In this document: positions 8,601-15,370 of the stretch, piece after piece | Layout: every line of letters begins with the position of its first letter | Numbering within the stretch: position 1 is the stretch's first letter | Assembly: GCA_016098155.1 (NCBI GenBank) | Contig: JAAAJB010000649.1 | Location: 1-15,370 of the forward strand | Length of the DNA: 15,370 nucleotides | DNA from: Actinomortierella ambigua | Lineage: Eukaryota; Mortierellomycota; Mortierellomycetes; Mortierellales; Mortierellaceae | Reading direction: 5' to 3' | The notes under the pieces: model-generated | Told to the model about the DNA's origin: nothing | What the model saw: only the letters and a program-made list of their open reading frames with translations | The model's database searches: none | Translations under genes and position numbers: made by a program

Positions 8601-10255
8601 GCAGCAGCTGCCGCAGCAGCTGCAGTCGCAGCCGTGGCTGATTCTGCGCATGGATCGAGGAGCGCCAGTCTTCAGCAAGGTCCTTTGGCTTTCCGGCAGA
8701 CGGACATGAGGACCATTTCCACATCAGAGGAAGAGGAGGAGGGCGAGGAGGAGGAGAATGAGGATGAGCGGCAGCAGCAGCATAGGGAGGTTGTGAAGCG
8801 AGCAGCCCAGCGCGAGGTACGAGAAGTAGTGCTGGTGTCGTCGTTGAAAATGGGCAAGTTGCTTGACGTGACCGAACTAGAGAAGGAGGAGGAAAAACGA
8901 GAAGAGCGGAAGGAAGAAGAAGAACAGGAAGCGGAAAACGAAGACTCGAGTCGTCAACCTCTGTTGAGAGAGGGACTCGGGGGCGACCATGACCACAAAG
9001 ATGAAGACAAAGATGAAGACGAGGACAAAGACGAGCAACATGCCGAGCGCGCGGACGACCACATGCATAAAGAGGGAGAGGAAGAAGAAGAAGAAGAGGA
9101 GGAGGAGGATGAAGATGAGCCACTTGTTCGCAAGCGACCCGCGGCAGCAGCAGCAGCAGCACCTGCGACCACAGCATTGCCTCCGAGATTGGCATCGCCT
9201 CATCGGGCCCCATCGGTGGAGTTAGGCGAAGTCGCCGCTGCGTCTTCGCCGAGCCCCGAGGCCGCTCCGGAGCGGTCGCCTGACCGCGTTGCAGTGGACG
9301 ATCAGGTTGTGGTGGTGTCGGAAGTCGCCAGCGCACCGTCTTTGCAGGCCGAGTTTTACTTGCGAACCGAGTATGGCAGGCATGGTGAGGGCGCGGAAGA
9401 TGGTAGTAGCGAAGAGGAGGAGGAGGAGAATAATGATGGTGACGATGCGGACCAGGCAGAGAAGAGAAGGGAGCGCCGTGAAGAGCGACAGCGGCGCTGG
9501 CGAGCACAGGAGCAAGTGCCGCGATACCTGGTGCACAAGTTTCGGGCACAGGTGGAGGCGCTGATAAAGTTTGAGCTTGTCACGCGATGGGAGGCTCTTG
9601 ATGTTTTGGATGCATGCTCGGGCGATTTGCAACTGGCCAAGCAGTGTATTAATGATGAAGTACCAGGTAAGGGGGGCTCTTTTTTCTTGCTCTTAGTTTT
9701 CGTCTTCGATTGGATTGAGGAATGATGGCGCTGACACTTTTTTGTTGTTGGTGTTGTTTATGTTGATGTTGATGTTATTCAGATAATAGGCAAGGAGATA
9801 TCTGGATGCGCGATGAGGACACTGTATTGTTGAGGATGCGCGACGACGAGGACCAAAAGGATCTGGAGATGCTGCACAGTACGGTGCAGTGCACGAAGCG
9901 GATCCGGTACTTGGACATGACGCGCACGGAGGCCAAGCTGTGGAAACCCAAAAACGTCCCAAAGGAGGAGGAGAAGGCGGAGGCGCAGGCGGAAGAGGAA
10001 GTAGACAAGGAAGGAGGCCAAGATCAAGCGAGAGAAGAAGGCAACAACAGAGAGGGCAAAGCAAGGAGAGCCTCCGGTCCAGTGACGGTGCTACAGGAGC
10101 TGTTTTCGGGCGTGTCGGAAACATATGGCTCACGTCGTCACGATTCTTCGTCGCAGGCCCTGCGGCCCAAATCGAACAATAATACCCTGAAGCGCGGTGC
10201 CCAAGAGCCGATAGATCGAGGACAGGACATCAAGGGCAAACGACGTGCATTATAA
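5676..10255 (+). CDS. RAP1: RAP1/TERF2IP-type telomere protein: BRCT, Myb, long disordered linker, RCT (4 exons, 1400 aa)
   Basis: Exons are 5676-5771, 5896-6195, 6333-9666 and 9783-10255. A BRCT domain occupies about 12-85; joining exons 1 and 2 gives YLTRKIQ + ELGGIVTDNQ, the usual helix-then-GG turn, and VDWVHDC is the BRCT tryptophan motif. A single Rap1-type Myb spans about 89-152, with FTRHYTKQDDDQL, GNSIYKEMEKE and HSWHSWRDRALNEL. Residues about 165-1190 are predicted disordered, with Gln, Ser, Asn, Ala and Glu/Asp runs. The RCT lies at about 1195-1295: KFELVTRWEALDVLDACSGD, then DIWMRDEDTVLLRMRDDEDQKDLEML and KRIRYLDM. A bipartite nuclear signal ends the protein (KR near 1380, KGKRR at 1394-1398). 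In known fungi and mammals Rap1 acts in nuclear telomere chromatin, controlling length, silencing and end protection, and RCT binds partners such as Taz1, TRF2 or Rif proteins. At 1400 residues it is far longer than human (about 400) or S. pombe (about 690) Rap1. Identity is firm; the linker's role is unknown. Confidence 0.93.
7662..8183 (+). repeat. Two diverged copies of an RRWSSASF ... ARSQSP module inside RAP1
   Basis: RRWSSASF is encoded at 7662-7685 (residues 576-583) and again at 8007-8030 (691-698). ARSQSP is encoded at 7749-7766 (605-610) and 8166-8183 (744-749). Each copy runs acidic stretch, RRWSSASF, Gln/Arg-rich segment, ARSQSP, then a Ser run. The DNA copies differ only at synonymous sites within the motifs. 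Confidence 0.85.
8588..9120 (+). repeat. Alanine and acidic homorepeat block in RAP1
   Basis: GCN codons make an Ala-rich run at about 8588-8640. Glu/Asp-rich runs follow at about 8727-8766, 8880-8940, 8994-9036 (a KDED repeat) and 9075-9120. Codons within the runs are mixed, so these are not pure trinucleotide expansions. Gln runs also occur at about 6477-6491, 6975-7005, 8055-8070 and 8508-8540. Long open frames on the opposite strand here are by-products of this composition. Confidence 0.8.
10190..10252 (+). other. Bipartite nuclear localisation signal at the RAP1 C-terminus
   Basis: The last 21 codons start KRG and end KGKRRAL. The two basic clusters are separated by about 12 residues, as in bipartite importin-alpha signals. 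A classical kinase site, RRAS, lies upstream at 10064-10075. Confidence 0.55.
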
Positions 10256-10437
10256 GTCTGAAAAAGGAGAGGATCAAGGGCGATACCTCCCCCCTCCCAC
10301 GTCCTTCCTCTAATTTCAGTTTTCAGGCACAACAAAAAAAAACAATTGTACAATACCATCCACTATATGTTCCTTCTTCTTTCTAAATGCAAAGACTTTT
10401 TTTTTATTCAGTGACAAAAAAGGGGGGAGATGCTGAT
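10256..10437. other. Tail-to-tail junction of RAP1 and the F-box gene
   Basis: Only 182 bp separate the two stop codons, so the 3' UTRs of these convergent genes share or nearly share sequence. A/T homopolymers lie at 10330-10338 and 10397-10405. ATTGTACAAT near 10345 is a small palindrome. I see no clear AATAAA for RAP1 on the + strand. Confidence 0.7.
10403..10408 (-). promoter_or_regulatory. Poly(A) signal of the F-box gene
   Basis: The minus strand reads AATAAA followed by more A, about 30 bases after the F-box stop codon. If used, the 3' UTR is very short. Confidence 0.6.
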
Positions 10438-13233
10438 CTACGACATGAACACCGCCCATCCTTGGCTCGTTAAAGCTGGGTACTCGTGGAGGGTGCACAC
10501 AGCCGACCGGATAGGGACATTCTTGGGATCTTCTTGTTCTTCCTGCTGACCACCCCTTTGTTGCTGCACTTGCAGATTTTGGTCCGCATTTTTTTCTTGC
10601 GCCACAGGCTCCTCGGGTGCCCGGACAAGTTGGATATGGATGTCGTCGTGGTATGGAGGGTGGATTTTACCATCGAGCCATTGCGCCTTCACCAGGATCG
10701 TGGTCAGGCGCGGACAGGTCGCGACCCAGGCGGCCCAGACAGAGTACTGGGCGTACTCGCTTGGCTCCATCGCTGGAGGAGGAGGCGGTGTTGGCCGTGT
10801 TGGCCGTGTTGATGTGTCACTGGTGTTGGAGACAGGGGAACTTGCGGTGGTGCTATTATTGACGGTGGTACTAGTGGTAGTGGTAGCAGCAGGGCTACGA
10901 TGGCCAGAAAGCAGGGTAGGCGGGATCTCGTTATGAGGGTCCAGGGAAGATTTGGGATTCTCCAAGGTGATATCGAGGTAGCGGAGATTTGGAATAAAGC
11001 CCTCCTGGAGGAGATGTTGCGACAGGCGATCGTCCCTGGGCTGGGCCGGCAAGGAGATGCCGTCCAGGGCCTGGATAGGGTAACGACCACACCATTTGCG
11101 ATAGGAGACGTGGGCCTGGTACCTGTCGGCCGACAACGGTTCGTGGGTTGGGGAAGGAGGTGAGGCGGGTGGGGGTGTGAAGGCGACGAGGTCGGTGGCT
11201 CGCCAGGGGATGATCCACCCACGGAGCAAGAGGGCCTCGAGGTTGACGAGCTGGCGTAGACGATGGTACATGCTCGCAAGACGGAATTTCTTGCGGAACA
11301 ATGGGTGGTAGTAACCCATCCAGCCTTCGACCCGGCGCGGATCGTAGTTTTGCCAGCGCTCGAGCTCGGCCAGCGTGCAAAACTCGTACGTGTATGGGAG
11401 ACCGTGGGCGTCGCGGGCCGAACCATGGACGGAGGGCGTTGGCGAGGGCGATGTCAACGGGGGAGAAGGAAAAGAGGACGATGATGGAGGGGAAAGAGCT
11501 GTCGTCGAGGGCGAAGAAGAGGAAGAGGAAGAAAGAGGCGGCGAGTGCACGGGGAAGGCGACCGGCTGAACATCTGTCTCGTGGAGATCCAGATAGGCTT
11601 TGATCCCATGGCGTATCTGGATGTGCGGAGGACGACCGTCCGACTCGCGCCATGAAAGGTCGAGCGTCTTGAGCGAGCTGGTGCATGCCCAAGTGCGGCG
11701 CGGCAGGCGGTCCTGGTAGGTCCAGCCGCGGATCGGATGTTTGTTGGGCGACAAACCGGTTCCGCTGTAATGCTCGCGGTAGCGGTCCCGCCAGGCCATG
11801 TCGAGGACGCCACCTGCACTATCGTTCCGGCCCTGTACTTGCTCTTCGTCCTCTCCGCCCTCGTCCTCGTCCCCGTCCTCAAAGAGATTCATGGTCAGGT
11901 TGAGCTCGGCGGCCGAGAGACGTATTAACGCTGGTGAGTTCATCAACACATAGCGAATCCCCTTGTCGGTCAGCTCCAGGCATCGGTCGACGTTCAGTCG
12001 TGAAAGGATCGTGCCGAGCGAATCCACGATCTGCATCAGCCCTTCATCCGTGAGCGCGTTTGCACGCGAGAGGCTCAGGGTGGTGAGGCGTAAGGGTAAA
12101 GAGGGAACGGTGGTGGTAACCATATGGAGGTTTCCCATTGCTTCCGATGGTAGGCGGAGACCTGTCTGAGAGACCGTGTGCTGTGATGCTAGAGGTGGGG
12201 GAGGAGGTGGTGGTGGTGGTACTCTTCCTTGCTGCTGCGGTTGGCGTGGTGGGGGTCTTGGCAGCGAGACACGTGTACCGTCGATCCAAAGGCTCTTCAG
12301 GTTGGGCCAGCATTCGAGATAGGTGGTAAAGGGGATAGCAGGCATGGGGACATCAAAATCGATGGAGGCTCGGTAGGAGAGGCGCAGATCGATCAGGTTG
12401 GGACAGGCACGCGCCAGGGTTTTAATATGGTCGGCCGAGAACCAAACAAGGGACAGCCACAGGCGCTTGAGGCGTGAGAGATCATTGTTGGTAAAGGCTT
12501 CGAGCGAAGCCGTGGTGGTGTTGCGCCCACTCAGCAGGGCATGGTGGTGGTGGTTGCTCATGTTGTGCTGCTGGACAAGCGGGTGGCCGAGAATTTCTTG
12601 GTGGAAGGTAAGCGGTGGAGGTGCCGTGCCAATCTCGGCCGGGTCTGGATTGAAGTATGGTGCTGGCGACACGATCAGCTCCCAAAGTCGTGGACATCCC
12701 TTGAAGAGCTCGTCGTAGTTGAGAAACGAGGCGTGCAGGTTGGACATTTTGGTCTTGAGCTCGAGACACTCGAGGGCTTTGAGACATGTGAGGAGGTCCA
12801 TGAAGGGCTGCTGGGGGGTGTTGGAGAGGTCGAGACGCAGGACCTTTAGTTGGCGACTGTAGTGGTTGATGAGGCGACGGGCGCCCATGAAGGCGAAGGC
12901 ACCAAAGGGGAGGGCCAACTCCTGGACGCTGGGGCAGCAGCGGGTGATGGTGTCGACAGCGACCAGCGGATCGGGCGAGTAGAGGTTGCTGCGTGTAAAG
13001 TCGAGGGAGAGTACGTCGCTGCCATAGCGTTCAAGGCGTTGCTCAATGGCCCGGTGGCCCCGTCCACGGAGATCCGGGTACTGCCAGAAAGCACGGTGGG
13101 CGGCCTGGGTCCAAAAGCGGCTCACCAGACGCGCGTTGGCAAGGTCGTCATGGTCAAGCATGCAGAGGATACGCTCCAACACCTCTGTCACGTCGAAGGG
13201 GTGCGCGCTGTTGGTCGCTGTCAGCTGTGTCAT
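10438..13233 (-). CDS. F-box protein with leucine-rich repeats (single exon, 931 aa)
   Basis: The N-terminus (about 10-50) is an F-box: HPFDVTEVLERILCML, then LANARLVSRFWTQAAHRAFW. F-box proteins bind Skp1 in SCF ubiquitin ligases and bring in substrates. Irregular leucine-rich repeats follow: VLRLDLS (131-137), LECLELK (154-160), LKRLWLS (255-261), LIDLRLS (280-286), LKSLWID (312-318), LTTLSLSRANALTDEGL (383-399), LSRLNVDRCLELTDKGI (410-426), LKTLDLS (521-527), LEALLLRGW (665-673) and LRYLDIT (750-756). The array is broken by low-complexity insertions: a Pro run (339-347), an acidic patch (452-465), Ser/Pro (565-600) and Thr/Ser/Pro (781-820). The open frame extends to an ATG at 13446, but those 71 residues are not F-box-like and span a TATA-like site. 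The start at 13233 follows a leader with no ATG for 155 bp. The style matches the large F-box families of Mortierella-type fungi. The substrate cannot be told from sequence. Confidence 0.88.
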   Translation of the reverse strand: MTQLTATNSAHPFDVTEVLERILCMLDHDDLANARLVSRFWTQAAHRAFWQYPDLRGRGHRAIEQRLERYGSDVLSLDFTRSNLYSPDPLVAVDTITRCCPSVQELALPFGAFAFMGARRLINHYSRQLKVLRLDLSNTPQQPFMDLLTCLKALECLELKTKMSNLHASFLNYDELFKGCPRLWELIVSPAPYFNPDPAEIGTAPPPLTFHQEILGHPLVQQHNMSNHHHHALLSGRNTTTASLEAFTNNDLSRLKRLWLSLVWFSADHIKTLARACPNLIDLRLSYRASIDFDVPMPAIPFTTYLECWPNLKSLWIDGTRVSLPRPPPRQPQQQGRVPPPPPPPPPLASQHTVSQTGLRLPSEAMGNLHMVTTTVPSLPLRLTTLSLSRANALTDEGLMQIVDSLGTILSRLNVDRCLELTDKGIRYVLMNSPALIRLSAAELNLTMNLFEDGDEDEGGEDEEQVQGRNDSAGGVLDMAWRDRYREHYSGTGLSPNKHPIRGWTYQDRLPRRTWACTSSLKTLDLSWRESDGRPPHIQIRHGIKAYLDLHETDVQPVAFPVHSPPLSSSSSSSPSTTALSPPSSSSFPSPPLTSPSPTPSVHGSARDAHGLPYTYEFCTLAELERWQNYDPRRVEGWMGYYHPLFRKKFRLASMYHRLRQLVNLEALLLRGWIIPWRATDLVAFTPPPASPPSPTHEPLSADRYQAHVSYRKWCGRYPIQALDGISLPAQPRDDRLSQHLLQEGFIPNLRYLDITLENPKSSLDPHNEIPPTLLSGHRSPAATTTTSTTVNNSTTASSPVSNTSDTSTRPTRPTPPPPPAMEPSEYAQYSVWAAWVATCPRLTTILVKAQWLDGKIHPPYHDDIHIQLVRAPEEPVAQEKNADQNLQVQQQRGGQQEEQEDPKNVPIRSAVCTLHEYPALTSQGWAVFMS

Positions 13234-13283
13234 TGGGAGTTTTGAATGAGAATGGAGAGGACCTGAATGAACTTGCCGGTGGG

Positions 13284-13295
13284 TCCTTTTATGTT
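13284..13295 (-). promoter_or_regulatory. TATA-like element of the F-box gene
   Basis: The minus strand reads AACATAAAAGGA about 50 bases before the chosen ATG at 13233, a fitting distance for a TATA box with a short leader. Its position argues against translation starting at the upstream in-frame ATGs (13391 and 13446). Confidence 0.4.
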
Positions 13296-14354
13296 GCACA
13301 GGGTGGGCCTTTACCCACTGGGGAAGCAACCAGCCACCAGTCCGCCCTGCCAAGAAAAAAAAAGTCGCACGATGCAGTGCCACACTGCTCATGACAAGCT
13401 CCTCTGTACCAGGTGACGGTAGCGAGACCTGAGGATGAGGATGCATTCTTGAATTTGGTCGAGTTCAGTACATAGGAGACATGAATGAACAAGCAGCCCT
13501 AGTTTCTCCGGCGAGGTCTCTGAGTGGGGAACATGGATGCCATGTTGTCACTCGCTCCATCGTCGACTGGGCCAACAGCAGGATGCCCATTGCCTCATTG
13601 GTGTCTCATTGCCGCCACACTTCACTCACAGACACCACCTGCCATGGGCTCTTGCAACAACACTCTAGCTGATTATTATACGTTATCCCAATCTCCCGAC
13701 CCCTCTCTCTCTTTCTTTCTTTCCATCTCTGTATACCTGAGCTGGTTCCAGCTGACCATCATCGGTGATCTTGTCTCGCGTGTGCCACACGCCTACTTGG
13801 GCTTGACTGCATTTGCAGCTGGTGCAGGTTGCTGCGTGGTGAAAATCCCTTTTGTCCTACCATCGTTGTTTGCAGCTACAGCTAGCGCGGTGGAAGCGCG
13901 ACCGGCTTTGAAATTCACTCGATCAAAACCCAGCCTGGAATAAATCAGGAAACTCGTCACAATCACAGGCGCGCCTCATGGACCCCACTTTCAAACGATA
14001 ATAGCATGGAACAAGACAAAAGTTGGCGATGGCGGGGCGAATGTGCTACTTGGTCTTGGTAAACTTTCTATCGCCCTATGCACCGATGAGACATGGGAAA
14101 CAAACTACTACTCCATATAACAGCAGTGGAGATCCAGACGGGGTAAATCAAACCCTGTCCTGTCCTGTCTTGGCCACTCTGGTGTGCGAGTATGTACCTG
14201 ACATCTTCATCGCCAACGTGTCTCGCCCTCTCTTTCGAATTTGATCGGTGCTATCCGATTTCCGGGGTACGACCCAATTTGTACGTTGGGGAATTGACCT
14301 TGGACATGCATGCGAAGAAAAGTTGCTACGTAGTTGAGGAAGCATTTAGGGCTC

Positions 14355-14374
14355 CCGCCAAGCATGCTTGGCGG
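14355..14374. repeat. Perfect 20-bp palindrome
   Basis: CCGCCAAGCATGCTTGGCGG equals its own reverse complement with no spacer. The next bases outward (C and C) do not pair. It lies far from any recognised gene. Confidence 0.95.
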
Positions 14375-14766
14375 CAGGAAAGGCGGACTTCAAAGCCAGC
14401 ATCTGCCCGAATTTCACCCCAATTGAGACACATCGGGGGATCAGCAAATTCAAGGCCAGCCAAGGTGATTCAGCAGCAGGGGAGCAAAGAGGCGACACTC
14501 GATCTGTGGCCCTACCATTGCTGAGTGGAAAGGCGCCTCGAATGACTATGCGCCACATAAGTAGATGTTGCCTTTAGAGTCGCTGCATACACTCTCTTTT
14601 TTAGCCAGGAGCCAATGATATCAACTGAGAATGAAATACGATAACGTCCACTTTTAGATCGGCTACCAATAGAGGATGACACAGCAGAGCAACCTCCCAC
14701 GGTAATGGCGACAACACTGCTATTCTCGGGTCCAACAGCCCAGATTCTTTTACTCTGTTGGTTGCG

Positions 14767-14774
14767 TATAAAAA
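14767..14774 (+). promoter_or_regulatory. Candidate TATA box
   Basis: TATAAAAA is the best TATA match I found on the + strand outside coding DNA. An ATG follows 41 bases later at 14808. Confidence 0.3.
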
Positions 14775-14807
14775 CGCCTCAGTCGCATTGCCGCTGCACA
14801 CTCTTGC

Positions 14808-14978
14808 ATGATGAGCACTTTGGATACCAGCCACGGTGCTGGGGCATCCCGGGTCCCGTGTCAAAGTTGGGATCAATGCTATCATCGAGCTATTGTCCAA
14901 TACAGCTGGCCGTGTCATTCTATCCGTCTCCATTTTTTTATAGTTCAGAGACAAAGAAGAATCAGGGTTCGACAATGA
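14808..14978 (+). CDS. Doubtful small open frame (56 aa) between TATA and AATAAA
   Basis: The frame runs from ATG 14808 to TGA 14976-14978. It lies between a TATA-like site (14767) and an AATAAA (14990). The peptide starts MMSTLDTSHGAGASR and ends in a basic stretch (QRQRRIRVRQ). It shows no signal peptide, membrane segment or known motif. The spacing is that of a compact transcription unit, but a frame of this length arises easily by chance and the product may be noncoding. Confidence 0.15.
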   Translation: MMSTLDTSHGAGASRVPCQSWDQCYHRAIVQYSWPCHSIRLHFFIVQRQRRIRVRQ

Positions 14979-14989
14979 AAAAGATATTT

Positions 14990-14995
14990 AATAAA
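14990..14995 (+). promoter_or_regulatory. Candidate poly(A) signal
   Basis: A perfect AATAAA lies in an A/T-rich patch (14980-15005), 12 bases after the stop of the small open frame. A/T-rich patches produce this hexamer by chance, so support is limited. Confidence 0.25.
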
Positions 14996-15277
14996 ATTAT
15001 AAAATAGTCAGCGAGTTTTGTTGTCTCTACCTCACCCCTGCCACCCCTCCCCTTTTCGTCTGCACACCAAAGGAGAGACGATGAGATGGCTGGTGTGGAT
15101 GGATGGGATGACTAGGCTAGGACGATGCAACTGGTGCCCCCTCACTCACACCGCCCAACGCGTGTCTCACCCCATCCTGTCCACTCACAGCAAGGGCATA
15201 GTTTGAGTGGGCAAAGAGAAAGGACCTATGATGCGAGTGATGGTGCCTGAGGCGGAGTTGCAACCTGTAATTATGCG

Positions 15278-15348
15278 TTTTTTTTTTTTTTTTTTTTTTT
15301 TGGCCCCCCCCCCCTTCCTTTTTTTTTTGTGTTTTTTTCCTAATTTTT
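15278..15348. repeat. Poly(T) and poly(C) homopolymers at the right edge
   Basis: There are 24 T in a row (15278-15301), then GG and 11 C (15304-15314), then further T runs of 10 and 7. Run lengths of this kind are unreliable in many sequencing methods. Confidence 0.9.
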
Positions 15349-15370
15349 CCCCTCTTTTTCTCACTCCCTC

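Larger units (their letters stand above)
13296..15370. other. 2.1-kb region without a convincing protein gene
   Basis: Several short open frames exist, for example 13524-13943 (+, 139 codons) and 14601-14975 (-, 124 codons). None has a family motif, a credible exon partner or a clear promoter, and I recognise no transposon protein. A CTCTCT-rich stretch lies near 13700-13730. Base composition is more even here than in the other spacers. The region could hold decayed mobile DNA, a noncoding RNA or the distal promoter of the F-box gene. The palindrome, the TATA-to-AATAAA interval and the terminal homopolymers are listed separately. Confidence 0.5.

Noticed and set aside
8482..9549. 355-codon open frame on the minus strand opposite RAP1
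   Set aside because: It mirrors the biased codons of the RAP1 linker, has Pro/Leu/His/Arg low complexity and no domain, and RAP1 on the + strand is firmly supported.
13234..13446. N-terminal extension of the F-box protein to the ATG at 13446
   Set aside because: The 71 residues are not F-box-like, the stretch spans a TATA-like site at 13284-13295, and F-box proteins of this style usually start just before the F-box.
13524..13943. 139-codon + strand open frame
   Set aside because: It contains a hydrophobic patch but no recognisable motif, and part of it is a CTCT-rich repeat. I cannot support it as a gene.
14346..14351. TTAGGG near the palindrome, considered as an internal telomere repeat
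   Set aside because: A single hexamer is expected by chance; there is no tandem array in the window.
14601..14975. 124-codon minus strand open frame, considered as a transposon remnant
   Set aside because: No transposase, reverse transcriptase or integrase motif is visible, and no terminal repeats flank it.
1..15370. CRISPR arrays, bacterial operons, integrated virus or insertion sequence
   Set aside because: No spaced direct repeats, no viral or transposase proteins were seen, and the genes are intron-bearing eukaryotic genes.

Overview
The window looks like nuclear DNA from a filamentous fungus. The genes carry short spliceosomal introns (GTAAG-type donors, CTAAC/CTGAC branch-point candidates, AG acceptors), pyrimidine-rich ATG-free leaders and AATAAA-type 3' signals. 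The F-box/leucine-rich-repeat style and the many serine, glutamine and acidic homorepeats suggest an early-diverging lineage such as Mortierellaceae. That lineage call is inference from style, not a search result.

Layout from left to right: the 3' part of a tRNA-Val(AAC) (1-51); a three-exon gene for a tail-anchored membrane protein, tentatively a Pex26/Pex15-type peroxin (373-2500, +); a 1.27-kb spacer that is purine-rich with a (GA)n tract and then pyrimidine-rich; a four-exon GID4/VID24 gene, the substrate receptor of the GID/CTLH ubiquitin ligase (3766-5187, +); a roughly 490-bp spacer; a four-exon gene for a very large RAP1-type telomere protein with BRCT, Myb and RCT domains (5676-10255, +); a tail-to-tail junction of 182 bp; an intronless F-box/LRR gene (10438-13233, -); and about 2.1 kb with no convincing protein gene, holding a perfect 20-bp palindrome, a TATA-to-AATAAA interval and long homopolymers at the right edge.

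The exon joins were worked out by hand from splice signals, reading frame and fit to known folds. Two of them matter most. RAP1 intron 1 ends inside what would otherwise read as coding sequence, and its removal restores a continuous BRCT core. GID4 intron 3 begins so that its retention gives an immediate stop. The genes are independently transcribed and do not form a pathway cluster. GID4 and the F-box protein are both substrate receptors of ubiquitin ligases, but of different complexes.

I did not find an obviously new multi-gene system. The most interesting signals are inside proteins. A repeated peptide module in the RAP1 linker is identical in protein but differs at synonymous sites. GID4 has its own N-terminal Met-Pro, a cysteine array with a 10-residue period, and a last exon that could be switched by intron retention.
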